From positions 16,658 to 80,657 of the forward strand of contig NZ_SJOO01000015.1 of the NCBI RefSeq assembly GCF_004331265.1: DNA of 64,000 nucleotides, written 5' to 3'. The position numbers and the translations under genes were made by a program. The notes beneath the pieces were generated by a model. It did not search any database. It worked only from the letters and a program-made list of their open reading frames with translations, and had not been told where the DNA came from. Positions within the stretch are counted from its first letter, which is position 1; every line of letters starts with the position of its first letter. The DNA comes from Enterobacter wuhouensis (GTDB lineage Bacteria > Pseudomonadota > Gammaproteobacteria > Enterobacterales > Enterobacteriaceae). Shown in pieces: positions 53,003 through 60,890 of this stretch.

Positions 53003-53967
53003 ACAAATCCTATTATAAAACTCTAAGAGACAGAATCAATTTAACCCACTTAAAACTAAGATAGAAAACATCGTACATTACAAAATTATAACACGTTAGT
53101 GCAAATTACAAGATCGTACTTAAATTAATTATGAACGATTCATAATAACATTTGCATCAGTTTTCTCACTTACCAGCTTCATTCTAGTCTGATTCAAATA
53201 GACACTTTAGTATTATCGGCTTAAGAATGATAATCTATCAGCATTAAAATCTATTGCATTATTAATTCTGGTAGGCTGTTAAAAACACACTACATCTGAC
53301 CAGTAAAAAGTTACTTGAACTTACTTATCGTTTACTACAGATTATTTTGTGATGTACACAGCAATTAATGTCGTTTCAGTTGCCCCCGGCAAGTGCCTCC
53401 GGGGGATTTTTTATGCCCCTCAACTTGATCTCTTCCCTGAAAACAGTGCCAGGCTAAACTGAAGTCTCCGGTCTTTCTTCCATCTCACAGAGAGGCACAT
53501 CGCCATGAAGGGGTCAGTTTGGATCTCGAAAATTATTGTACGTTAAGAACTTTTTTAATCAGCGTAGGGGATGTTCACGAAACGTTATCTATCTGATATC
53601 AAGACATCCATGCGGTTACCTTGACCACCGACAGTCATATTCTGTTGCTTAAACTGCCTGTATGGGGCCTTTGCATTGATCGTGTTGTATTTTCGTTTAT
53701 AGTAGTAAGACTCTACATCAAGCAGAGCATGTGGTCAGCGCAAAAGTACATTGCGCTGGCTTATTCTGTTCACTAAGGGCTGAGTGCCTGATTTCGAGGA
53801 TTTACCTGCTGACCATGCGCATTACGCCACCCTGAGTTTTTCCTTCCTCCGCTGTACTGAGCGAGCCTCAGCACGCACGCAATAACATCCCGTCTGCGGA
53901 TGTGCTTTATCGTATTTAAAACTTATGTCCTCCGGGGCTAACTACATCTGAAAACTGAGAAATTACT
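53003..53967. other. Long gene-free region before the SulP gene
   Basis: About 965 bases. The left third is AT-rich, then a strong terminator-like hairpin (listed) and about 550 bases without a convincing coding frame or known RNA. Could be a scar between two cargo blocks. The last part must contain the SulP promoter, which I could not fix. I see no tRNA. Confidence 0.6.
53382..53412 (+). terminator. Rho-independent terminator-like hairpin
   Basis: GCCCCCGG and CTCCGGGGG form a stem with a short loop, followed by ATTTTTTAT. It belongs to no visible gene, perhaps a left-over of a lost one. Confidence 0.75.
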
Positions 53968-55446
53968 ATGTTGCTGTCCTCGACGCGTAAGGACTGGCTG
54001 GGTAACGTCCGTGGTGACGTGCTGGCTGGTATTGTTGTCGCGCTCGCACTCATTCCAGAAGCGATCGCCTTTTCCATTATTGCCGGTGTTGACCCTCAGG
54101 TGGGGCTTTACTCCGCCTTTTGTATCCCGCTGATTATGGCCTTCTTTGGTGGTCGCCCGGCGATGATATCTTCCTCAACGGGGGCAATGGCGCTCCTGAT
54201 GGTGACCCTGGTGAAGGATCATGGACTGCAGTACTTACTGGCTGCCTCCGTGCTGACCGGCATATTCCAGCTGATAGCTGGCTATCTTAAGCTCGGCAGC
54301 CTCATGCGCTTCGTCTCACGCTCCGTGGTCACCGGATTCGTTAATGCACTCGCGATCCTGATTTTCATGGCGCAGTTACCTGAGCTCACCAATGTGACCT
54401 GGCATGTTTATGCCATGACGGCAGGGGGGCTCGCCATTATTTACCTCTTCCCGTATCTGAATAAAACAATCCCTTCCCCCCTTGTCTGTATCGTGGTACT
54501 GACGGCTATTGCCATGTGGCTGCATCTGGATGTGCGTACTGTCGGGGATATGGGGAAACTGCCTGACAGCCTCCCGGTCTTCCTGGTGCCGGACATCCCG
54601 CTGAATCTTGATACGCTCCTGATTATTCTCCCGTACTCCGCAGGGCTCGCTGTTGTAGGACTCCTGGAATCAATGATGACGGCCACGATTGTGGACGATA
54701 TGACGGATACTCCCAGTGATAAAAACAGGGAGTGCAAGGCCCAGGGCATCGCCAATATCTGCACCTCCTTTATCGGGGGGATGGCGGGCTGTGCAATGAT
54801 TGGCCAGTCCGTTATCAACGTCAAGTCCGGCGGCCGGGGCCGTCTGTCCACCCTCACTGCCGGTGTGGTCCTGCTGTGTATGGTAGTCTTCCTCAGGGAC
54901 CTGGTCTCGCAAATCCCTATGGCCGCGCTGGTCGCCGTGATGATTATGGTTTCAATTGGTACCTTTTCATGGCGTTCAGTTGTAGATCTTAAAAGCCATC
55001 CTGTTTCAACCAGCGTGGTGATGCTGGCAACGGTGGTGGTGGTGGTGGCCACTCATAATCTGGCATTCGGGGTACTCACTGGTGTGCTGATCGCTTCCCT
55101 GAATTTTGCCACTAAAGTGGCGCGTTTTCTGGCTGTCTCTTCAGAACTCAGGGAAGAAACCCGGATCTATAAGGTCACCGGGCAGGTGTTCTTTGCCTCT
55201 GCCGACCGCTTTATGGCGTATTTTGATTTTCGCGAGGCCGTAGAGAAAGTGGTCATTGATGTGACGCATGCTCATTTCTGGGACATTACGTCAGTCAGCG
55301 CTCTGGATAAGGTGGTTATTAAATTCCGCAGAGAAGGAACAGACGTTGAGATCCGAGGGATGAACGAAGCAACCCGTACAATCGTTGATCGCTTTGGTGT
55401 TCACGATAAACCCGAAGAAGTCGAAAAACTGATGGGAGGTCATTAA
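53968..55446 (+). CDS. SulP-family anion transporter with STAS domain
   Basis: A 492-residue SulP/SLC26-type permease. About ten to twelve membrane segments (DVLAGIVVALALIPEAIAFSIIAGVDPQVGLYSAF; GGRPAMISSSTGAMALLMVTLVKDHG; NICTSFIGGMAGCAMIGQSVINVKSGGRGRLSTL) and a C-terminal STAS domain (EKVVIDVTHAHFWDITSVSALDKVVIKFRR). Sulfate, bicarbonate or other anions are possible substrates. Its stop overlaps the start of a universal stress gene (TAATG), so they form an operon. Confidence 0.92.
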   Translation: MLLSSTRKDWLGNVRGDVLAGIVVALALIPEAIAFSIIAGVDPQVGLYSAFCIPLIMAFFGGRPAMISSSTGAMALLMVTLVKDHGLQYLLAASVLTGIFQLIAGYLKLGSLMRFVSRSVVTGFVNALAILIFMAQLPELTNVTWHVYAMTAGGLAIIYLFPYLNKTIPSPLVCIVVLTAIAMWLHLDVRTVGDMGKLPDSLPVFLVPDIPLNLDTLLIILPYSAGLAVVGLLESMMTATIVDDMTDTPSDKNRECKAQGIANICTSFIGGMAGCAMIGQSVINVKSGGRGRLSTLTAGVVLLCMVVFLRDLVSQIPMAALVAVMIMVSIGTFSWRSVVDLKSHPVSTSVVMLATVVVVVATHNLAFGVLTGVLIASLNFATKVARFLAVSSELREETRIYKVTGQVFFASADRFMAYFDFREAVEKVVIDVTHAHFWDITSVSALDKVVIKFRREGTDVEIRGMNEATRTIVDRFGVHDKPEEVEKLMGGH

Positions 55447-55665
55447 TGTCAGAAATTAATGATATGGAAAACACCGTTATTGCCTGCGTGGATGGTTCGT
55501 CATCAACACGCTCCGTGTGTGAGTATGCGGCCTGGGTTGCAGGGAAGCTTGACGCGCCTCTTGCCCTGCTGCATGTGCTTGAAAAAAATGAACAACCGTC
55601 ATTTTCTGACCTGACGGGGGCTATCGGTATTGACAGCCGGGAGCAACTGACGCAGGAACTTGTCC
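55446..55665 (+). pseudogene. Truncated universal stress protein UspA-family gene
   Basis: The frame starts one base before the SulP stop ends and gives NTVIACVDGSSSTRSVCEYAAWVAGKLDAPLALLHVLEKNEQ (typical USP start), about 73 residues up to DSREQLTQELV. Then the sequence changes to Tn3 transposase DNA (the reading continues with unrelated residues to 55751). A normal USP has 140 or more residues, so the ATP-binding half is lost. Broken by the Tn3 junction. Confidence 0.85.
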
Positions 55666-55707
55666 GGATACCAGCCCCAGAGCGCCCAGTTGCTCCTCCT
55701 GCCCGTC

Positions 55708-55959
55708 CTAATTCATCTGCAAACCCTGTATGCGCATTAATTTCAAGATGATTTCACCCAGCCGGTGTAGGAATACCGCCCGCGCCAGCGCGTTACGGGC
55801 TTCCCCTTTATTCAGTCCCGCCTGTACTCGCCGACGTAGTGCAGGATCGCGGAACCAGTCGAGCATAAACAGCGTCCGCTCAATGCGGCCAATTTCTCTC
55901 AGCGCCTTTGCCAGACCATTCTGTTTTGGGTACGCTTGTTGCCTGAAGACAAGGCTCAT
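55708..55959 (-). mobile_element. Tn3-family transposase (TnpA) C-terminal fragment
   Basis: The reading QNGLAKALREIGRIERTLFM, LDWFRDPALRRRVQAGLNKGEARNALARAVFLHRLGEI is diagnostic for the C-terminal region of Tn3-family TnpA. Only about 80 codons are left. The reading ends after the GEI motif and continues as KLMRIQGLQMN, unrelated. It marks an old Tn3-type insertion or recombination point in front of the bacteriocin locus. Confidence 0.9.
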
Positions 55960-56061
55960 TTTGCTGAGCTTGCCGACGTAGCTGGCCTGTCACTTAGCGC
56001 ATGGGTTTTGGACGCTATGAGGGAAAAAGCAAAGAGGCAAGGCAAAAAAGAGGGAGAATAA
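55951..56061 (+). pseudogene. Ribbon-helix-helix type gene fragment (antitoxin or mobilisation-like)
   Basis: The plus-strand frame KAHFAELADVAGLSLSAWVL, DAMREKAKRQGKKEGE, TAA looks like the end of an RHH (CopG/DUF1778-like) plasmid protein. No start is left; the 5' part was lost at the Tn3 junction. Suggests a plasmid origin for the flank of the bacteriocin region. Confidence 0.45.
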
Positions 56062-56206
56062 GTAATAACGTTTAAGAATTGGTCTTAATACCTTTATAAG
56101 AGCTAAGCCCTTGATTCGACACGGCTATCCATTATCCCCTCATCCAGCCCTGCCCGGCTTCCCCACGTCTCCTGTTGCTTACGCCAGTTCAGCCTCACGG
56201 CTTTCA

Positions 56207-56283
56207 GCAGGCGGCACCGGAACCGGCGTGCTGTTGCCGGTATGCGATGGCACACCAGGTCCGACCGGCACAGGGTTAATCAG
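56207..56283 (-). pseudogene. Remnant of an S-type pyocin/bacteriocin domain
   Basis: About 77 bases closely match 57606-57682 within the intact bacteriocin gene. The minus-strand reading ILINPVPVGPGVPSHTGNST, PVPVPP equals the intact ILINPVPVGPAAPSHTGNST, PVPVTP apart from three residues; afterwards PAESREAELA and a stop follow. A third fragment of bacteriocin sequence, downstream of the orphan immunity gene. Confidence 0.85.
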
Positions 56284-56285
56284 AA

Positions 56286-56308
56286 TTAGCCAACCCGAGA
56301 GGTTGGCT
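56286..56308. terminator. Hairpin between the orphan immunity gene and the bacteriocin remnant
   Basis: TAGCCAACC-CGAGA-GGTTGGCTA is a perfect 9-bp stem, about 28 bases after the stop of the ImmD-like gene (minus strand). No T-run follows on the minus strand, so terminator function is uncertain. Confidence 0.45.
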
Positions 56309-56335
56309 ATCAACTAATTGCACAACGGTTGAAGG

Positions 56336-56602
56336 TCAAAGAAGATGAAATTTTTCAAGAGTGGCCTTAACCTCATTTCTTAATCCAGTCTCATCAAGTT
56401 CATAACTTTCTCTGTCTGGTTCAGGATTAAAACAATCGGCAATAATAAATAGCTCTCCTGCACAATGATCTATATCTTTATTTGCTTCTTCGCTTCCATA
56501 GGATTCCCTTCTGGCTATTACTATGTTAGAGACAAATTCGTTCACGCTGATTTTTCTATTTAAAGAATCCCGCCCTAACTCAATTAGTTTTAATCTGCTC
56601 AT
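56336..56602 (-). CDS. Colicin D immunity (ImmD)-like protein, orphan
   Basis: An 88-residue helical protein. MSRLKLIELGRDSLNRKISV, ARRESYGSE, AGELFIIADCFNPEPDRESYELDETGLRNEVKATLEKF aligns along its full length with my memory of colicin D immunity protein ([39 protein letters not shown]). ImmD blocks the tRNA-Arg nuclease of colicin D. Its start overlaps the stop of a remnant of a colicin D-like toxin tail (ATGA). Isolated from the main bacteriocin operon by a terminator; may still confer resistance to D-type klebicins. Confidence 0.85.
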   Translation of the reverse strand: MSRLKLIELGRDSLNRKISVNEFVSNIVIARRESYGSEEANKDIDHCAGELFIIADCFNPEPDRESYELDETGLRNEVKATLEKFHLL

Positions 56603-56673
56603 AAAATCCCCGTATTTAGATATATTTTACCATTCTCTTCATTTGGATCAATTTTCCATCCAGATAAAAAGGC
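56599..56673 (-). pseudogene. Last codons of a colicin D/klebicin D-like tRNase
   Basis: The minus-strand reading FLSGWKIDPNEENGKIYLNT, GIL, TGA matches the C-terminal end of colicin D (FLSGWKINPDADNGRIYLET GEL). The remaining toxin is missing upstream of about 56673, where the sequence turns unrelated (TGA, then the terminator of the first immunity gene). The stop TGA overlaps the immD-like ATG. This shows a previous D-type toxin/immunity cassette. Confidence 0.85.
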
Positions 56674-56726
56674 TCATGACATCCTCCGTTTCTGGTATCC
56701 GCTCACCGTGCTAGCTTCACGCTTAC

Positions 56727-56760
56727 AAAAAAACCGCCCATGATCAGGCGGCTTAAAAAA
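56727..56760 (-). terminator. Terminator of the bacteriocin-immunity operon
   Basis: On the minus strand TTTTTTAAGCCGCC-TGATCATG-GGCGG followed by TTTTTTTG forms a clear intrinsic terminator, about 80 bases after the stop of the first immunity gene. It is T-rich on both sides, so it can act both ways. Confidence 0.85.
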
Positions 56761-56839
56761 GGGAAAAACTATTCGATCTCGTATTTTCAGACGGAGGCAG
56801 TTTGGTACTGTCCAGTCATCATAAATTGAATAGCATTTT

Positions 56840-57139
56840 CTAACCTTTAACTGCAATTTCAATTGCTTCTCTGATTGATTGTAACAATACAGATTTATCA
56901 CGAAGCCCTATAGTTTTTCTGTATACAGGATTATCCCAGTCACTTCCACGTATAACGTTAACACTTAAATCGTTCGAACCTTCATGAAATGAGACATCTA
57001 CTGAAAAATCATTTGCATATTCTACCAGCAAGATATCTTCATCAATATAGTCTACTGGTCCATCAAAATCCGTTATAAATAATGTATCATCTGTTACTGT
57101 CCCACCATTGAAGTCGATTTCTGTACGATTTATTCTCAT
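56840..57139 (-). CDS. Probable cognate immunity protein of the bacteriocin
   Basis: A 99-residue acidic protein (MRINRTEIDFNGGTVTDDTL; DFDGPVDYIDEDILLVEYANDFSVDVSFHEGSN) beginning at an ATG that overlaps the toxin stop codon (ATGA). The size, acidity and position directly after a bacteriocin gene are those of immunity proteins. I recognise no named immunity family. Followed by a terminator. Confidence 0.8.
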   Translation of the reverse strand: MRINRTEIDFNGGTVTDDTLFITDFDGPVDYIDEDILLVEYANDFSVDVSFHEGSNDLSVNVIRGSDWDNPVYRKTIGLRDKSVLLQSIREAIEIAVKG

Positions 57140-59271
57140 TTCATGTACTCCTTAGCTTTTTGTTCTGATACTGGATGAGAGTGAATAACCCCCTGAGATT
57201 CTTTTACAACAACCCACTGAGTTTCTTTTCCAGCATAAGCTCCTATTACACGATCATACTTTTTGACCTTCCATGTGGGATGTTTTGCTGTTGTTTGTCC
57301 ATTTTCCCATGCATCTACATCAATTTCAGGAATATTTACATCTGGTTTAAATTTAGCACTCCCTCCATTAGCAGTTTTATTAACAATATCCTTCCAGGAT
57401 ACTCCTTTAGGCGGATAATGCTTGTGTTTATGAGTAACTGATTTTGGAGGACTATTCAGCATCACATAAATCGGCTCAACGCCAGTACCGGTCGCATCCG
57501 GCTGCCAGTAGATAAAGTCCTGCAACGCAGGAATATCCGCCACCGGCAATGTTGTGGTGACGATGCTTTCCGCCTGCTTAACATCGGTACCAGTGTGCAC
57601 CGGCGTCACCGGAACCGGCGTACTGTTGCCGGTATGTGATGGTGCCGCAGGACCGACCGGTACAGGGTTAATCAGGATGGTCCGCGACGGGGCGCCCGCG
57701 ACGGCTGGTACCGTGATTTTATCCAGACCGGTGGCCTTGTCGCGCACGGCACTCAGTACCGGTACCGTGGCAGGTACACCGCCGGAGCCAGTTTTCACCA
57801 TCATCACCGACTGCCGTCCATTACTGTCCGTGGAGATAAAGCCGCGTACCGGCAGATCAACTGTTTTCATCCCGGGTTCGATTTTCACCTTACCCGTATT
57901 AAAAAGACTGACCTGAGCCGCCATCATATTAATATCGCGTCCCGGAACCTTGTCACTGCCCCCCCCTGCAGGCCGCGAGAAAAATATCGTCGATGCGGCA
58001 GCAACCATGGGACCCGCGGTGCTGGCAGCCGCCGTTCCGACCGCCCCTCGCCATAACGCGCCGGCAATCGAGCCTGCCCATTCACCCACAGCAGTCATTA
58101 CTCCCGTGCCCGTTGCAGATAGTTGTATCCCGGCAGGTGCCCGGTTAAGCATCATCGCCGCCGGTGCCGTCAGCAGGGCGCTGGCTGATTTCACCATTTC
58201 CGGAGTGAACGCCGGCGTCTCCTGAATACCTGCTTTGCCAAACAGGTATTTACGGTTTTCCTCGGTTTTGATCGCCGCATCTATTCTGTTCCTGATATCT
58301 GTCTCAGCCAGTTGACGCTGATGTAGTGACACAGGATTTAATACCTCTACAGAGGATATATACAGCGGGCTGGCTCCACTCCCTGCCGGGAATCTCACAA
58401 TGACATCGTCATTTCTGGTAGAGGAGGTATAGCCGGCTGTACCATAAACCCCCTGTCCGCTAATAATTCCTCTGGCGTTTGGAACATAATTCTTGGGAAA
58501 CATCCTGGAATCATTAATATAATCAGTAGTGAAAATAAGAGGTGGAAGCCCGGGCGCAATGGTTGCCTGATAAGTATTCTTCAGGAATCGGTCTGATTGT
58601 GGTGTCTTGTCCTTCACGAGACTGGCATCAACCACACGAACAGACATGGGTTTTCCTCCTGTCACCACCAGGTACTGATTCCCCCCGGATACCAGATCGG
58701 TCAGACGCCGCTGAACGTTCACTGTTCCTCCTGGTGCGGGTAACGCATTTACCGGCACATCTGTGACGGCATTTAAGGGCTGGATTGTCATTACGCGGGA
58801 AATTTTTTCCGGGTTCGGGGATTCTGGCTCCAGCCGGGCATAAGGTACAACGGCAGGCCTGGAGGGGTCAGGTAACCCCGAAATCAGTCCCCGGTCGAGA
58901 GTGGCCATGGCGGCAGACACGGGCTCCTGTTCCCGATAAGCTTCATAGAGACCGATGGTCCAGCCGGGCCAGTCACCCTCTTCTGTCAGTATATCCAGAA
59001 CGACCCTTACCGGAACACCATATAAAAGGTAGCCCTGGTCAGAAGCCACGCCTGCCATATCGTAATCAGCCCAGCCGGGCCCTAAGGTTGATGGTGGCAG
59101 ATAAGAAGTATCAGGAGGGGTATATCCGTTTGACGGCCATACAGTCAGAATATCACCAGTCTGACTTCCCGTAGTGGGCGCGGCCCAACGCCCAGGACCG
59201 TCTTCATCAGCAGGAAACCATACATTACCCGGTAATGGTGGTACCCCACCGTTGAAATCATACTCATCCAT
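57136..59271 (-). CDS. S-type pyocin/klebicin-like bacteriocin
   Basis: A 711-residue bacteriocin. The N-terminus is MDEYDFNGGVPPLPGNVWFP and a long receptor-binding/translocation region (about 1-340) follows. Residues about 340-450 are helical (TDIRNRIDAAIKTEENRKYLF, then an Ala/Gly-rich stretch), and about 460-585 form an S-type pyocin translocation domain (NTGKVKIEPGMKTVDLPVRGFISTDSNGRQSVMMVKTGSGG; KITVPAVAG; ILINPVPVGP). A Pro/Thr-rich linker leads to the C-terminal toxic domain (about 610-711; HKHKHYPPKGVSWKDI, WKVKKYDRVIGAYAG, VIHSHPVSEQKAKEYMK). The toxin family is unknown to me. It is not D-type. It is preceded by a fibre-like gene under an SOS box, as in klebicin C/D loci. Confidence 0.85.
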   Translation of the reverse strand: MDEYDFNGGVPPLPGNVWFPADEDGPGRWAAPTTGSQTGDILTVWPSNGYTPPDTSYLPPSTLGPGWADYDMAGVASDQGYLLYGVPVRVVLDILTEEGDWPGWTIGLYEAYREQEPVSAAMATLDRGLISGLPDPSRPAVVPYARLEPESPNPEKISRVMTIQPLNAVTDVPVNALPAPGGTVNVQRRLTDLVSGGNQYLVVTGGKPMSVRVVDASLVKDKTPQSDRFLKNTYQATIAPGLPPLIFTTDYINDSRMFPKNYVPNARGIISGQGVYGTAGYTSSTRNDDVIVRFPAGSGASPLYISSVEVLNPVSLHQRQLAETDIRNRIDAAIKTEENRKYLFGKAGIQETPAFTPEMVKSASALLTAPAAMMLNRAPAGIQLSATGTGVMTAVGEWAGSIAGALWRGAVGTAAASTAGPMVAAASTIFFSRPAGGGSDKVPGRDINMMAAQVSLFNTGKVKIEPGMKTVDLPVRGFISTDSNGRQSVMMVKTGSGGVPATVPVLSAVRDKATGLDKITVPAVAGAPSRTILINPVPVGPAAPSHTGNSTPVPVTPVHTGTDVKQAESIVTTTLPVADIPALQDFIYWQPDATGTGVEPIYVMLNSPPKSVTHKHKHYPPKGVSWKDIVNKTANGGSAKFKPDVNIPEIDVDAWENGQTTAKHPTWKVKKYDRVIGAYAGKETQWVVVKESQGVIHSHPVSEQKAKEYMK

Positions 59272-59274
59272 GAA

Positions 59275-60426
59275 TCAGCCCTCCCGACCCACACGTTCTT
59301 CCAGCGATGCCAGACGTTGTTCAAGCGACAGTCTGGCCTCCTTCTCATGAACCAGCGCCTGACGTTCTTCCTTCAGTGCTTCAACCAGCAGGGCGACCAC
59401 ACCGTTGATATTGATACTACGCGCATCCGGCAGCACACTGCCGTCATTGAGCGTCAGCGTTGTCTGCGTCACGGCCTGCGGTAGCACGGCCTCCACTTCC
59501 TGGGCAATCACCCCGGCTTCGGGTTTCCCCTGTTTGAGGTAGGTGTACCCGCCGATACGGTCGAGTCTGTCCAGCGCATTATCGATTTTTCCGATGTCCG
59601 TTTTCATGCGGGAATCAGAGCTGCTGCTCCAGGCGCCGTTGGTGTAGGCATGGCCGTCGTTACGGAATTCGTACCAGCCCTGAGCGCCGCCATTGGCCAC
59701 ATGCAGCCCCAGAAAATGATGCTGTCCGATACGCTCCTGGTGATAAAAGTCGGCGGCTAAATCGCTCGCGCCCTGCAAATGAACACCGTTGGTTACTCTC
59801 TCAGTGCTGCTGATATTTTTGTTTCCCCCTGCCCAGAACCAGCCATCCGGATTACGTTTAATAAACTGTCCGGCATCCAGTTCGGCATTGGGGCGAAGAC
59901 GCAACTCATGCCATTTACCGTGCCAGTCGCGGTAGGAAAGTATGCCGAAATCGTCACGACCGGCATTCACCCTGGCGCCCATCATCATTCTTGTGGTGAC
60001 TTTACCTGTAGTGAAATCCGTGTACACGGGCGCGGCATCATAGGTCTGGCCGTTAATGAGCGGGTCAGGCCCGGTCAGGGAGGTGGAAATGCCGGCATTA
60101 TGGGAAACGACAGCTCCGCCGGAGATATCCACGCCGTTTCGCAGTGAGACGCGACCGGTGGAGAGACTGAATGAAAAGGGGCGCAGGGTGTTCCACTGCC
60201 CGTCCTGAGACTGACCGGCAGCCGTGGTCAGGGCATAAAAGTCCCGGCCGTCATTACGCAGGATGACGCCGGTACTGCCGTTTGAGAGCCGGAACCCGTT
60301 CGCGGATTTCGATACTATTTCTCCATCGCTGACGACCCGCTTCCGCAGTGTGGTCAGGGATTTTAATTCGGTGATGTCGTCGTTGATGCCATTCAGTACC
60401 TGAGCATTTTTCTGTTGTTCAGCCAT
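59275..60426 (-). CDS. Tail-fibre-like protein with S74 endosialidase chaperone domain, bacteriocin-associated
   Basis: A 383-residue protein. The first two-thirds resemble phage tail-fibre or endosialidase stalk regions (DGEIVSKSANGFRLSNGSTGVIL, SYRDWHGKWHELRLRPNAELDAGQFI). Residues about 270-383 are an S74 intramolecular chaperone: SSSDSRMKTDIGKIDNALDRLDRIGGYTYLKQGKPEAGVIAQEVEAVLP, with the conserved SD(S)R start where self-cleavage occurs in related proteins, and a C-terminal coiled coil. Such phage-associated proteins precede klebicin C and D genes. It lies three bases before the bacteriocin start, so they share one SOS-driven transcript. Confidence 0.88.
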   Translation of the reverse strand: MAEQQKNAQVLNGINDDITELKSLTTLRKRVVSDGEIVSKSANGFRLSNGSTGVILRNDGRDFYALTTAAGQSQDGQWNTLRPFSFSLSTGRVSLRNGVDISGGAVVSHNAGISTSLTGPDPLINGQTYDAAPVYTDFTTGKVTTRMMMGARVNAGRDDFGILSYRDWHGKWHELRLRPNAELDAGQFIKRNPDGWFWAGGNKNISSTERVTNGVHLQGASDLAADFYHQERIGQHHFLGLHVANGGAQGWYEFRNDGHAYTNGAWSSSSDSRMKTDIGKIDNALDRLDRIGGYTYLKQGKPEAGVIAQEVEAVLPQAVTQTTLTLNDGSVLPDARSININGVVALLVEALKEERQALVHEKEARLSLEQRLASLEERVGREG

Positions 60427-60473
60427 GGTGAATTCCTTTTATGCTGATGAAAGTGTGCGATAATTTTTACGTA

Positions 60474-60493
60474 TACTGTATATACATACAGTA
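60474..60493. promoter_or_regulatory. LexA (SOS) box of the bacteriocin operon
   Basis: TACTGTATATACATACAGTA is a near-perfect LexA operator (CTG-N10-CAG), 48 bases upstream of the start of the fibre-like gene on the minus strand. Bacteriocin genes are nearly always SOS controlled, which fits. Confidence 0.95.
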
Positions 60494-60565
60494 TTCATTC
60501 ACCGTACACGCTGCCCTGTGACATGTCAACAGATGAGACGCATTCTTATTTGTTAATGATTTGGG

Positions 60566-60655
60566 CATGCGCGTCAGCGCATGGGAGGCGCAAAGCGCCG
60601 GAGACCCTCGCAGCGAAGCGAGGACGAAAAAAGCATTACGGCTTCAGCCGTAATA
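60566..60655. repeat. Cluster of short hairpins, plasmid-like
   Basis: Four neighbouring inverted repeats: GCATGCGC-GTCA-GCGCATG, GGCGC-AAA-GCGCC, CCTCGC-AGC-GAAGCGAGG and ATTACGGCT-TC-AGCCGTAAT. Such hairpin clusters are common in plasmid origin and mobilisation regions. It lies between the bacteriocin promoter and the IS110 element. Confidence 0.7.
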
Positions 60656-60890
60656 ATCCCCCACCCTTGTATCTAACAGTTTGTGGTGATTAGCTACCAC
60701 CACTGAAGCAGAGTGAGCCGCCCCCTTCCCTTAAGGTCAGAAAAGTCTGCACCGCTGAACCTTGTTTAGCAGCATATGGCCCTCCGCTTCACCTTTCACG
60801 CCAGCACATCAGGTTGAACGGTTACCGGGAGCTCGACTCCGTATGTACAAGGCGAACAGGCGTGACGGTTTATGTGAGAGGAGTTTAACC

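Noticed and set aside
53003..53967. Riboswitch or structured RNA before the SulP gene
   Set aside because: Apart from one terminator-like hairpin I see no known riboswitch pattern; nothing supports more.
54441..55052. 203-codon minus-strand frame in the SulP gene
   Set aside because: Low-complexity Thr/Val antisense of the membrane helices; not a gene.
55013..55060. GGTGGTGGTGGTGG triplet run in the SulP gene
   Set aside because: It codes for a Val-rich membrane helix in frame; repeat purity is poor and ordinary for such a protein.
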